A stretch of DNA of 64,000 nt, taken from assembly GCF_001989615.1 (NCBI RefSeq), contig NZ_CP019067.1, positions 3,286,001-3,350,000 on the forward strand, in the 5' to 3' direction. This document shows, one piece after another, positions 8,062 through 16,545 of this stretch; the first letter of the stretch is position 1; each line of letters starts with the position of its first letter. The translations under genes and the position numbers were made by a program. The notes under the pieces were generated by a model that was not told where the DNA came from, made no database searches, and worked only from the letters and a program-made list of their open reading frames with translations. This DNA is from Halorientalis sp. IM1011 (GTDB taxonomy: Archaea; Halobacteriota; Halobacteria; Halobacteriales; Haloarculaceae).

Positions 8062-9627
8062 TCAGCTATTTCGACGGGCGACCAGATACGCGACGAGGAA
8101 GACGGCTCCCAGCCCACCTGCGACGACCGCGAACGGACCGTCCTGTACGGTCAGTATCGACGCGGTAATGGCCAGCGCGCCCGCGAGAACGGCGTATCCG
8201 AGTCGATCTCTCTGAGGGGCCCCGTTCGCCCGTTCGGTCCGCACGACGAGTTCACCGCGTTCGAGTCGGTCCAGCGTTCGGTCGAGTCGCGCTGGAAGAC
8301 GCGTGAGCGCAGGGAGTGACCGCTGTGCATCTGTCCAGGCTTCCTCGACCATCCCTTCGAGTTCGCGTTCGATGAACCCCTGTTCGACGAGGAACTGCCG
8401 GATGACGACCAGAAAGTCGAACTCCGGGTCGAGTTGTCGACAGACGCCTTCACCGACGGTTCCGACCCGGATGAGCAACATCACGTCCGGCGGAATCCGG
8501 AACGGGAAATCCTGCAACATCGTCGTCAGTTCGGTTATGATCGCCCGCCAGGTGACCTCCGAACGACCCTCGAGATTCTCGATGACGAGTTCGAGCACCC
8601 GACCGACCTCCGCGCGGTCGACGCCGGGGTCGAGGACCTCCAGTGCGATCAGTGCGTCGACCAGTTCGTGGACGTCACGCCGGACGAGCGCCCGATAGAG
8701 GCCGATAATGTCCGTCTGAACCCGGTCAGAGAGCCGCTCGCTCATGCCGAAGTCGTATATCAACAGCCGCCCGTCGTCCGTGACGGCGAGGTTGCCCGGG
8801 TGCGGGTCCGCGTGAAACACACCGTCGACCAGCCCCATCTCCAGGTAGATCGTCGCGATCCGTTCGGCCAGTTCGTGTGGCGTCACGTCGACGCCCTCGA
8901 ACGCGTCCTCGTCGGTTATCTTGCGCCCGGTCAGATAGTCCATCGCCAGGATCCGCTCGGAGGACAACTCCTCGTAGGTGGCCGGCACCACGACCCGATC
9001 GTCGTCGGCCAGATTGTTGCGGATGTCCTGCATCACCGCTCGCTCCCGGTCGAAATCCAGTTCGTCGACGATGATCTCTTCAAAGTCGTCGGCCGCGTTG
9101 CGAATCGAGAACTTCTGGCGCTCGTCGACGAAGACGCCGATCACCGGCACCAGCGCACGGACGACCTGGAGGTCGCGTTCGATTACCGATTTCAGCCCGG
9201 GGCGACGGACCTTCAGTGCGATCCGCTCCCCACGATACTCGACCGTGTAGACGTACGCGAGCGACCCGCCGGCGACGGTCTCGAGTGTCGAGAGGTCGAG
9301 TTCGTCCCCGAGTTCGGCTTCGACCACCGCACGCGGATCGCCACCAGCGTCCTCCGGGACCTCGTCCTGCAGCGTCCCGAACACGTCCGCGTAGGGAGGC
9401 GGGACGATGTCCGGCCGTGTCGAGAGGACCTGGCCAACCTTGACGAACGCCGGCCCGAGTTCGAGCATCGTATCGCGCATCCGTTCGGCCCGACGACGAT
9501 GGGCACCCTCGTCGAGCCGTCTTTGCCCCCCGAACAGCAGGAACCGCCGTCGGTCACGGAGAAACGCGACGGCAAACGGGAGAAACCGGGCGACGACGAG
9601 GAGATACCGGCGGACGAACCCCGTCAT
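8062..9627 (-). CDS. ABC1/UbiB (AarF) atypical protein kinase
   Basis: 521 residues. The KxGQ helix is present (AFVKVGQVLSTRPDIVPP, about residue 60), as are a Gly/Ala-rich nucleotide loop (VAGGSLAYVY), an invariant Lys (IALKVRRPG), the catalytic segment VFHADPHPGNLAV and a DFG motif (IYDFGMSE). Two hydrophobic helices near the C-terminus (about 475-515) anchor it in the membrane. ABC1/UbiB/COQ8 proteins have ATPase rather than protein-kinase activity and support isoprenoid quinone biosynthesis, in haloarchaea presumably menaquinone. It stands alone between unrelated genes. Confidence 0.92.
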   Translation of the reverse strand: MTGFVRRYLLVVARFLPFAVAFLRDRRRFLLFGGQRRLDEGAHRRRAERMRDTMLELGPAFVKVGQVLSTRPDIVPPPYADVFGTLQDEVPEDAGGDPRAVVEAELGDELDLSTLETVAGGSLAYVYTVEYRGERIALKVRRPGLKSVIERDLQVVRALVPVIGVFVDERQKFSIRNAADDFEEIIVDELDFDRERAVMQDIRNNLADDDRVVVPATYEELSSERILAMDYLTGRKITDEDAFEGVDVTPHELAERIATIYLEMGLVDGVFHADPHPGNLAVTDDGRLLIYDFGMSERLSDRVQTDIIGLYRALVRRDVHELVDALIALEVLDPGVDRAEVGRVLELVIENLEGRSEVTWRAIITELTTMLQDFPFRIPPDVMLLIRVGTVGEGVCRQLDPEFDFLVVIRQFLVEQGFIERELEGMVEEAWTDAQRSLPALTRLPARLDRTLDRLERGELVVRTERANGAPQRDRLGYAVLAGALAITASILTVQDGPFAVVAGGLGAVFLVAYLVARRNS

Positions 9628-9759
9628 CGGTGTCGCCCGTCCGTCTCGTCTCTGTATCGACAGTTCATAATTTCAGTTCGAATGTTTCATTCATATACCT
9701 GGCTGGGATTCGACTCGTCCGCGTGACCAACGACCGCGGTCGGAAGTGCGACCGAGACC

Positions 9760-9981
9760 TCACCGCATCTCCCCGAGGGAGACGAACGAGTCCTCGTCGG
9801 CGGTGATCCAGGTCGTCATCAACTCGACGCCGCTCACATTGGGCGGGTAGAGCGTACACTCGGCCGTCCCATCGCGTACGGGCACGATCTTCGCGGTGAT
9901 CGACACGGATCGCGCCCCATCGCGTGCGGGTGTCGGGAGCGGTGCTTCGTCCGGAACGTCGTCGGTCTGGTGGTTGCCCAT
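9760..9981 (-). CDS. Small conserved haloarchaeal protein (DUF7511-like)
   Basis: 73 residues. A polar N-terminus precedes a short domain with the pattern ECTLYPPNVSGVELMTTWITA, which I associate with the haloarchaeal DUF7511 family (from memory). No signal peptide, metal-binding site or catalytic motif is visible. ATG 9981 is used. It follows the ABC1-kinase promoter region and is followed by an FMN-binding protein gene on the same strand, but the 100-base and larger gaps do not suggest an operon. Function unknown. Confidence 0.6.
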   Translation of the reverse strand: MGNHQTDDVPDEAPLPTPARDGARSVSITAKIVPVRDGTAECTLYPPNVSGVELMTTWITADEDSFVSLGEMR

Positions 9982-10087
9982 CGTGATACCCTCCGAGTCG
10001 GCGGCTTACTCGGAGTGTGGTCTCCCCACCGTATAACACCGCTCGGAAGTTCCCGCGAATCGAAAATTGTGTCGCTACCGGCCGATA

Positions 10088-10549
10088 TCAGGCAGTATCC
10101 AGTGCCTCGTCGATGTTCACTTCCCGGCCGCTCAACTCCTCGGGGACGAGCTGATACAGCTGAATGTCGAGATCTTCCTTGGACTTCCCCCAGATCTCGA
10201 ACAGCGGGCGTTTGGCGTCACCGTACTGTTCGACGTGTTCGATGGTCAACTCCGACCGGGGGATCTGTTCGAGTGTCCCGACTGCGACGACGCTCCTGTA
10301 CACGTCGTTTTCGTTCTCGTAGACGACGAGTCGGACCTGTGGTGAAGAGCCGAGAAACGCACGTTTCTCGCTTTCCGGCGTCGAGACGAGTCGCAGATAG
10401 AACTGCCGTTGGTCACTATCGTACCCATAGGAGATCGGTATCGCGTACGGCTCGTCGTCGCGTGCGAGCGACAACACTCCGGTTTCGTGACGGGCGAGAA
10501 CCGTGTCGGTCTCGTCCATCGACAGCGACGTCTGCTGATCCAGAGCCAT
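10088..10549 (-). CDS. Pyridoxamine 5'-phosphate oxidase-like FMN-binding protein
   Basis: 153 residues with a split-barrel FMN-binding fold. It begins with an HETGVLSLARDDEPYAIPIS strand pair, has YLRLVSTPESEKRAFLGSSP in the middle, and continues with a beta strand VRLVVYENENDVYRSVVAVG. The family includes pyridoxamine-phosphate oxidases, flavin/F420-dependent reductases and haem-degrading proteins; haloarchaea have several uncharacterised paralogues, and another one lies at 41417-41863. Cytoplasmic. The gene is alone on its strand, and the substrate is not evident. Confidence 0.8.
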   Translation of the reverse strand: MALDQQTSLSMDETDTVLARHETGVLSLARDDEPYAIPISYGYDSDQRQFYLRLVSTPESEKRAFLGSSPQVRLVVYENENDVYRSVVAVGTLEQIPRSELTIEHVEQYGDAKRPLFEIWGKSKEDLDIQLYQLVPEELSGREVNIDEALDTA

Positions 10550-10618
10550 CTGTTCGCTCGGGTCTAAACCCCTGTGGGATTAATAGTTGTCCGTCCTGTA
10601 GTGTGGCCCGAGGAGCGA

Positions 10619-10786
10619 CTACACGGACTGCCTGTCTGGGGTGGTCTCAGAGAACGCCGTCGGCGGTACGCTCGCACTGCAGACCACACAGCCGTTCTCG
10701 ACCAGGGCGTCCCGCATGGCCGTGTTCACCGGTATGGATTCGCCACACTCCGGGCAGGCGAAGGTGTACTCAGATCCACTGGTCAT
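10619..10786 (-). CDS. Mini zinc-ribbon protein A (DUF7560-like)
   Basis: 55 residues from ATG 10786 to TAG at 10619. Two CxxC knuckles, CPECG near residue 11 and CVVC near residue 33, form a single zinc ribbon: MTSGSEYTFACPECGESIPV at the start and a short Ser/Thr-rich tail. It resembles haloarchaeal DUF7560 zinc-ribbon proteins (name from memory), which may bind nucleic acid or a partner. A divergent paralogue with the same spacing lies at 10934-11086. Coding is supported by the preserved paired cysteines. Confidence 0.65.
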   Translation of the reverse strand: MTSGSEYTFACPECGESIPVNTAMRDALVENGCVVCSASVPPTAFSETTPDRQSV

Positions 10787-10933
10787 ACCTACACGTAGGA
10801 CTGGCCCCGATAAATCATGTACTCTTCCTCCAGAGCAGTGGGAATTACTCGTTCAGGCCGCGACCATCCAAATTCCCGCGTGGCTGGAAATAGAGGCCTT
10901 CATTTAACCCCCGGGTACTAACTGTTAGTACGG

Positions 10934-11086
10934 ATGGTCGAGAACGGGGCCGCGGAGTATCGGTTCGTCTGCGAGGAGTGCGGCGAGTCCCTGGAGGTCA
11001 ACGAGGCGATGCGAGAGACGCTCATCGAGAAAGGGTGCGTCATCTGTAGCGCCACCGTAACGACTGCCGAGTTTTCCACCGAGTGA
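10934..11086 (+). CDS. Mini zinc-ribbon protein B (DUF7560-like)
   Basis: 50 residues. It has the same architecture as the divergent neighbour: CEECGESLEVNEAMRETLIE, then CVICSATVT, again two CxxC knuckles about 22 residues apart. Between the knuckles both proteins share the pattern GES-x-x-VN-x-AMR-x-x-L. The start ATG 10934 is about 30 bases after an AT-rich segment (10903-10927, taaccccc...actgttagtac) that may hold its promoter. The pair probably arose by inverted duplication. Function unknown; a zinc-dependent protein-protein or nucleic-acid contact is plausible. Confidence 0.65.
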   Translation: MVENGAAEYRFVCEECGESLEVNEAMRETLIEKGCVICSATVTTAEFSTE

Positions 11087-11578
11087 ACACCTCGAGGGAA
11101 TAACTATAGAACCTGTCACTATTCCCCTCACTGCGACACCCGTCGTCCCTATAGCGGCATATGGTTTATGCGACTCGTTTGTGACGGAATCGGATCGTGC
11201 TCGTCGGGAGCGATCGCTATCGAACTGAACACGAACGATGGGGGCGTGCCACGACAGTCACCGGTTGCTCACTCGACGGACACGGACGAGATACTCGATC
11301 GGCCTTTTCGACCGAAATCTGTAACCCCGATAGTAGCACCTCGACCCCAGGGGTCACGGCGGAAAAACGCCACCGCTCCAGTATCGGCCGACCACCACCC
11401 GCCAAGCACGCGGCGTTTGTATATTTGGCGCAGTGGTACCATACAGCCGTGCGTAGGGCACTAATAACTCAAATATCTTTACAATATCGTCGGCGAGAGG
11501 GTAACAGAGACACAAATAAGATAGTTTATTCGCAGTACTGGGGATAACCTTTAGTCCCCGGCGTTCGATCACACGGAC
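11087..11578. other. Gene-free stretch upstream of the DUF5805/recombinase pair
   Basis: About 490 bases with no convincing coding frame on either strand; open frames here lack the acidic composition of the neighbours and match no family I know. The right part (about 11460-11540) is AT-rich and probably contains the promoter of the DUF5805 gene. I see no tRNA, repeat array or strong hairpin. Confidence 0.5.
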
Positions 11579-11968
11579 ATGTCTACCGACGATGGTGTCG
11601 ACACGTCTCGGACGAGTGTTCGGACCTACGTCCCGGCGTACCAGAAAGACGAGTGGGAGCGACAGGCCGACCGCATGGACATGAGCCTCAGCGAGTTCGT
11701 TCGCTCGATGGTGCAGGCCGGGCGTCGTGGCTTCGACGGCGGTTCCGACGACGGTGCCGACCGGGCCGGTGAGCCACCGGAGAGCGACAATGGTGATCTG
11801 GAGGGCCAGGTCGTCGCCGAACTCCGGAAGCGAGAGTGTTGCTCCTGGGACGATCTCGTGACTGCAGTAACTGACGATATAGAATCCGAACTCGAACGCA
11901 CCTTACAGGAGAGTCCGCGTATTCAGCACAGTCCTCGGCAAGGTGGATACGTTCTGGAGGACCCATGA
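11579..11968 (+). CDS. DUF5805 protein with ribbon-helix-helix-like N-terminus
   Basis: 129 residues. The N-terminal third has the pattern RTYVPAYQKDEWERQADRM followed by DMSLSEFVRSMVQAGRRG, like a ribbon-helix-helix DNA-binding unit. A Gly/Asp-rich linker precedes a C-terminal helical segment (VVAELRKRECCSWDDLVTAV). The family is known as DUF5805 in haloarchaea and typically sits directly before a tyrosine recombinase, as here, with an ATGA overlap (11965-11968). It is likely a DNA-binding partner or regulator of the recombinase. The role is inferred from context. Confidence 0.75.
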   Translation: MSTDDGVDTSRTSVRTYVPAYQKDEWERQADRMDMSLSEFVRSMVQAGRRGFDGGSDDGADRAGEPPESDNGDLEGQVVAELRKRECCSWDDLVTAVTDDIESELERTLQESPRIQHSPRQGGYVLEDP

Positions 11969-13002
11969 GCCAGGCACGGACCACCGAGAACGCGGACGAT
12001 CCGGTGGCGTACTTCCTGCAAGACATCGAGTTTCAGGGCAAATCGGCCCGTACACGGGAGTCCTACGAACGGGTTCTCCGTGAGTTCGAGACCTATCTCG
12101 GCGCGAACGACATGGGCGGACTGGACGACGCGTCCTACAGGGACTGTATGTCCTGGATTCACACGCTCCGTGGCTCACACGCCGAAAGTTCGATCGCGAC
12201 GTACGCGTCCTACCTCCACAGGTTTTACTCCTACATGGTTCAGGTCGGTGTCTTCGACGCCAACCCGATGACCGTCGTGATCGAGGAGATGGACGAGTCG
12301 ATCCACACGGATCCGACAAGACGGGACCTCGCGATCGAGGAGATGCGGGGGTTCGTGGAGACACTACAACACCCGCTGGCCGACGGTATCGTTACGACAC
12401 TCCTCAAGACCGGGATGCGATCCGGTGAACTGTGCAATCTCGACGTCCGCGACCTCAATCTAGACGGGACCACACTCTCGAACGCCGGGCTGGACGAAGT
12501 CAGACCCCAGCTCGAGGGCCGTCCGGACTCGATATACGTCGACGATGCGCCCGAACGCGGCGAGCACATCAACGGCGAACGACGCAGCGCCTCGAACAAA
12601 CGCAAGCGAGCGACGGTCGTCCCGATCGATTCGGAGCTGAAAGCGACGCTGGAGCGATGGCTCGCCGTCCGACCGGACCCGGCGTCACCGGCCGATCCCG
12701 TGTTCGTGAGCACGACCCGGAACTGGGGAGAACGCGTCACGATCGATGCCGTCCACCATATCGTCGCGACCAACGCGGAACGCATGGGATGGTATCGGAC
12801 CGGCGGCGGTGCCGACGAGAACGTCACACCCCACTACTTCCGGCACTTTTTCACCACACACCTCCGGGACCGGACCGGCGATCGCGGGATCGTCAAGTAC
12901 CTCCGCGGCGACGTGGCTTCGGACGTGATCGACACCTACACCCACAACTGGGGAAGCCGTGTCCGTGAGACCTACGAATCTCACATCTATTCGCTCTCCT
13001 GA
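11965..13002 (+). CDS. Tyrosine recombinase (haloarchaeal XerC/D-like integrase)
   Basis: 345 residues. An N-terminal SAM-like core-binding domain (about 10-105) with YFLQDIEFQGKSARTRESYE is followed by the catalytic domain. Catalytic residues visible: Arg in TGMRSGELCNLDVRDL, a basic segment NKRKRATVVPID, the HxxR box HYFRHFFTTHLRDR and the nucleophile Tyr in IDTYTHNW. The usual LGH before the Tyr is RGD here, a difference I have seen in haloarchaeal chromosomal members. It makes and rejoins DNA strands at recombination sites. No other phage or island genes and no att repeats are visible, so a housekeeping recombinase is as likely as a mobile one. Confidence 0.88.
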   Translation: MSQARTTENADDPVAYFLQDIEFQGKSARTRESYERVLREFETYLGANDMGGLDDASYRDCMSWIHTLRGSHAESSIATYASYLHRFYSYMVQVGVFDANPMTVVIEEMDESIHTDPTRRDLAIEEMRGFVETLQHPLADGIVTTLLKTGMRSGELCNLDVRDLNLDGTTLSNAGLDEVRPQLEGRPDSIYVDDAPERGEHINGERRSASNKRKRATVVPIDSELKATLERWLAVRPDPASPADPVFVSTTRNWGERVTIDAVHHIVATNAERMGWYRTGGGADENVTPHYFRHFFTTHLRDRTGDRGIVKYLRGDVASDVIDTYTHNWGSRVRETYESHIYSLS

Positions 13003-13215
13003 CCGGGATCTCGTGCCCAATCATCAGTATGATTATTAAATTAAGCATATATTAATTGTCTACTGGACAACGCATAAACCATATACCGCTATATGCAAAC
13101 TGCTGGTTCGACCACCCCACAGACCCCGTGATGTAGCTCGTCCGATCACGAATCGTTCACCGGACGGTGTACAGTCCCTGGGTCAGTATCGAGCCCGGGA
13201 GCATGATACGATAGC

Positions 13216-13226
13216 TACTTATTTAT
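13216..13226 (+). promoter_or_regulatory. TATA-like box for the SMC-like gene
   Basis: TTATTTATT lies 23-33 bases before ATG 13249, the expected spacing for a leaderless haloarchaeal transcript. Confidence 0.5.
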
Positions 13227-13248
13227 TCGCTCGTCCGGACCGTTCTGT

Positions 13249-15198
13249 ATGTCAAAGGCCGATGCCGAACGCTCGAAAGCGACGGTCACCGCCGAGAATA
13301 TCGGTGGTATTTCGCGAACCGAGGTCGATATTCCACCAGGTGTGACCGTGCTTTCCGGACGTAACGCGACGAACCGCACGTCTTTCCTGCAGTCGATCAT
13401 GGCCGTCATGGGGAGCGACGACGTGACGCTCAAGGGAGATGCCGACGAGGGTGAGGTGGAACTCGCCCTCGACGGCGACACGTATCGACGGACCCTCAGT
13501 CGGACGAACGGATCGATCGCGTTCGGTGGCGATCCGTACCTCGAGGACGCCACACTGGCCGATCTGTTCGCGTTTTTGCTCGAATCGAACGAGGCCCGGC
13601 AGACTGTCGTCCAGAAGCGCGACCTCCGGGAACTGATCATGCGGCCCGTCGACACCGACGAGATCAAAGCCGAAATCGACCGCCTCGAACGCCAGCGTAC
13701 GGAGATCGACGACGAACTCGACGAACTGGATTCGCTCAAAGAGGAACTCCCGTCCCTGGAAGAGCGCAAACGGGAACTGGAGGACGATATCGACGCCAAA
13801 CGCGAGGCACTCGCCGAAAAGGAAGCGGAGATCGAATCGGCCGACGCCGACGTCGACGAAACCCGCGAGGAGAAACGCGAACTCGAATCCCGACTCGACG
13901 ACCTTCGTGATCTCCGGTCGGACCTCGAATCCGTCCGGTCGGACATCGACGTGCAGGAAGAGAGCATCGAGTCGCTCGAGCGTGAGTTAGCGGACCTCGA
14001 AACCGAGCACGACGAACTCCCCGACACGCCGATGGGTGAGCACGAGGAGATCGATCAGGAGATTTCTCGGCTTCGCGAGCGCAAACTGACGCTCGAATCC
14101 GAGGTCAGCGACCTCCAGGACATCATCCAGTTCAACGAGGAGATGCTCGACGGGGAGGAGACGGACGTCACCGACGCACTGGCCGCGGAGGACGATCCCT
14201 ACGAGGATCTGACCGACCAGCTCCTCGAATCCGAGTCGACGATCTGCTGGACCTGCGGGAGCGAAGTCGACCCCGACCGCATCGAAGAGACGGTGGACAC
14301 GCTCCGGACGGTCCGGCAGGACCAGATGAGCGAAATCCGCGAGATCGAGGACGAACTCGACGAGCTACGGTCCGACAAGCGCGACCGCGAGAAAGCCCAG
14401 CGCCGACGCGAATCACTCGAGAACGATATGGCGGACCTCGAAGCTGAGATCGACCAGCGCGAGACGCGACTCGAAGAGCTTCGGGAGCGACGCGACGACC
14501 TCAGCGAGGAAGTCGAAGCGGTCGAAGACGAGGTCGAGGCACTGGAATCGGAGGACTTCTCGGAAATTCTCGACCTGCACAAGGAGGCCAACCAGCTCGA
14601 GTTCGAGCTGGGACAACTCGAATCCGATCTCGACGACGTCGCCGATCGCATCGCGACTGTCGAAGACCGACTGGCCGACGAAGACGACCTGCGGGCACAG
14701 CGCGAGGAAATCAGCGAGGACCTCGAGGCCCAGCGGACTCGCATCGACCGGATCGAACAGGGGGCCGTCGAGGAGTTCAACGACCACATGGACGAGGTGC
14801 TCGAACTGCTGGGCTATGAAAACCTCGCACGGATCTGGATCGAGCGCGTCGAGAAGACAGTCAGGCAGGGGCGACGCAAGGTCGAGAAGACGGCTTTCGA
14901 ACTCCACGTCGTGCGCACCACGGACTCGGGCACGACCTACGAGGACACGATCGATCACCTCTCGGAGAGCGAACGCGAGGTCACCGGCCTCACCTTCGCG
15001 CTGGCGGGCTATCTGGTGCACGACGTGCACGAGACGGTGCCGTTCATGCTGCTAGACTCGCTCGAAGCGATCGACGCCAACCGACTGGCCGATCTCGTCT
15101 CGTACTTCTCGGAGTACGTCCAGTTCCTCGTCGTCGCGCTCCTCCCCGAGGACGCACAGGCGCTGTCGGACGAGTACGCCCGGGTCACCGAAATCTGA
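13249..15198 (+). CDS. Archaea-specific SMC/Rad50-like protein (Sph family)
   Basis: 649 residues with SMC-type architecture: an ATPase N-lobe (1-135), a long coiled coil (about 140-520) and a C-lobe. The P-loop region is unusual (VLSGRNATNRTSFLQSI near residue 37 in place of the usual GxNGxGKS). A central CWTCGSEVDPDR (about residue 330) resembles the Rad50 zinc hook. The C-lobe has the signature-like LSESEREVTGLTFALAGYL and a Walker B-like FMLLDSLEAID. Related haloarchaeal proteins are called Sph or archaea-specific SMC-related proteins. The convergent RdfA-like gene downstream suggests the cell-shape Sph/RdfA pair described in Haloferax; that link is from memory. Loss of the canonical Lys of the P-loop is notable. 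Confidence 0.85.
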   Translation: MSKADAERSKATVTAENIGGISRTEVDIPPGVTVLSGRNATNRTSFLQSIMAVMGSDDVTLKGDADEGEVELALDGDTYRRTLSRTNGSIAFGGDPYLEDATLADLFAFLLESNEARQTVVQKRDLRELIMRPVDTDEIKAEIDRLERQRTEIDDELDELDSLKEELPSLEERKRELEDDIDAKREALAEKEAEIESADADVDETREEKRELESRLDDLRDLRSDLESVRSDIDVQEESIESLERELADLETEHDELPDTPMGEHEEIDQEISRLRERKLTLESEVSDLQDIIQFNEEMLDGEETDVTDALAAEDDPYEDLTDQLLESESTICWTCGSEVDPDRIEETVDTLRTVRQDQMSEIREIEDELDELRSDKRDREKAQRRRESLENDMADLEAEIDQRETRLEELRERRDDLSEEVEAVEDEVEALESEDFSEILDLHKEANQLEFELGQLESDLDDVADRIATVEDRLADEDDLRAQREEISEDLEAQRTRIDRIEQGAVEEFNDHMDEVLELLGYENLARIWIERVEKTVRQGRRKVEKTAFELHVVRTTDSGTTYEDTIDHLSESEREVTGLTFALAGYLVHDVHETVPFMLLDSLEAIDANRLADLVSYFSEYVQFLVVALLPEDAQALSDEYARVTEI

Positions 15199-15234
15199 AC
15201 GATACCGGCTCGATCCGAGGGTCGCGATGCTACA

Positions 15235-15867
15235 TCATTCTGCCTCACACTCACAGCCGCCGCGTTTCACCAGGTCGACGAACTCGTACTGCGTCTCACA
15301 CTCCTCGCAGTGGACGCTTATGTCGATGAACAGCCGAAACTCCCCGAGGGTAATGCGATCGGTCCCGCGGAGTTGATCGAGGCTGCGTTCGGCCACGGAG
15401 CGCGTCCTGGATTTCAGTCGCTGGATCGTATCGACCACGCTCTCCGTTCGGTCGGCCTGACTGTCACTCTCGTACTGTGCGTCGCGATACTCTTTGAGGT
15501 AGGACCGGATCGCCTGGTAGGTGACGAAATCCCGTTCGAGCTGGTCGACGTCGACGCCGTGTTGTTCCAGACGGCGGCGGGCTTCGATACGATTCCCACT
15601 ACTCACGTCGTCGTCGGTCAGGAGGCGATAGATGTTCGCGACTTCGCCGTCGACCGTCGACATCCCGGCGTCCGTGATCGCAGCGTCGAGCAGGCGCTCG
15701 TTGAACCGATCTGCGAGCGCCCTGAGACTCTCCCGTTCGCTCCCATCCGCGGTCCAGAGCGATTCGAGGCGATCGCCGTACGCCCCACCGAGCCCGTACT
15801 CGTCGATGAGGCGGGCGACCTTACTGTCGATCGTGTTCCTCCCCTCCGTATCGTCTTCTGTAACCAT
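15235..15867 (-). CDS. rdfA: RdfA-like protein (rod-determining factor family)
   Basis: 210 residues. The N-terminal half (KVARLIDEYGLGGAYGDRLE ... ESLRALADRFNERLLDAAI ... NIYRLLTDDDVSSGNRIEAR) closely matches what I recall of haloarchaeal RdfA, a factor needed for rod cells in Haloferax volcanii. A central helical segment (VTYQAIRSYLKEYRDAQYE) follows, and the C-terminus has a probable zinc ribbon (CEECETQY ... CECE). It probably acts in the cytoplasm as a regulator. It converges on the SMC-like gene, 36 bases apart, consistent with the Sph/RdfA association. A 26-base palindromic motif (15957-15982) lies upstream of its start. Confidence 0.8.
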   Translation of the reverse strand: MVTEDDTEGRNTIDSKVARLIDEYGLGGAYGDRLESLWTADGSERESLRALADRFNERLLDAAITDAGMSTVDGEVANIYRLLTDDDVSSGNRIEARRRLEQHGVDVDQLERDFVTYQAIRSYLKEYRDAQYESDSQADRTESVVDTIQRLKSRTRSVAERSLDQLRGTDRITLGEFRLFIDISVHCEECETQYEFVDLVKRGGCECEAE

Positions 15868-15956
15868 CGTATACGCTCCGATAAGTGGAACTGACCATTA
15901 AATCCGTGGGTTCCAGAGCGGGTTCGACCGTCACGTACCTATATCTGGCCCCCCGG

Positions 15957-15982
15957 GAATAACACACATATCACTGTTATTC
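15957..15982. repeat. 26-base palindromic element, copy 1
   Basis: Arms GAATAACA and TGTTATTC are perfectly complementary around a 10-base spacer. The element lies about 90 bases upstream of the RdfA-like start. Copy 2 lies at 16139-16164 with the same length and arms. Probably a protein-binding site. Confidence 0.5.
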
Positions 15983-16138
15983 TAATGCCGTCGAAGCACA
16001 TCCAATACGGTGGCCATCCCGTTCAGGGGTGCCGACTGCGGTAATCCTCGGCAGCTATCGTCCCGCTATTTGGCTGCCAGAACGGCAGAGGACGTCGAAT
16101 AGGGAGCCCCGTGGAATTCGGCCACTGCGCGACGAATC

Positions 16139-16164
16139 TAATAACGCCTGTAGTTCTGTTATTC
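16139..16164. repeat. 26-base palindromic element, copy 2
   Basis: It carries TAATAAC at the left and GTTATTC at the right, with the inner AATAAC/GTTATT arms complementary. The spacer differs from copy 1, so conservation is limited to the arms. It lies in the middle of the gene-free stretch, same orientation and length as copy 1. Confidence 0.45.
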
Positions 16165-16545
16165 GGTGGTGCGGTCCATCGAACCGGTTGCGTGTCATCT
16201 TGGCGGGCGATCAGTACTACTGGGAGTCGACCGCTGTCCATTGCAGCACGGGAGCAACCGTTCCGAGCCTTCCGGATCTCGAAATCCCGAAGAACCAGAA
16301 CTCGCGGATAGCCACCCTGTGGTCTCGGTCGCACGAGAACGTTTCCGGAATGGTCGGAAATATTCCGTCCGGACTCGTAACTTCGACCGGGTCCAGAATT
16401 CGACCATAGAGACCACTCACGCCACCGTATTCGACGATTCACGACGAAATCGACCCGGTGGAAGTGTCGTTTTCAAAACTACTTCTCTCGGCAATCGTTC
16501 CGACGATGGCGGAACTGTTATGTGTGACACGTCGAATTGTGGGGT

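Larger units (their letters stand above)
15868..16545. other. Gene-free stretch with two 26-base palindromic elements
   Basis: About 680 bases between the divergent RdfA-like and IclR genes. Several open frames exist, but none has haloarchaeal composition or a recognisable domain. It holds two copies of AATAAC-N12-GTTATT (listed separately) and AT-rich tracts that may be promoters. I see no tRNA, integrase site or transposon end. Confidence 0.5.

Noticed and set aside
11168-11464. 98-codon frame before the DUF5805 gene
   Set aside because: Low acidity, Pro/Arg-rich tail and no family; probably chance.
11965-13002. Reading the recombinase as the end of an integrated element
   Set aside because: No att repeats, capsid, transposase or adjoining tRNA; flanking genes are ordinary chromosomal ones.
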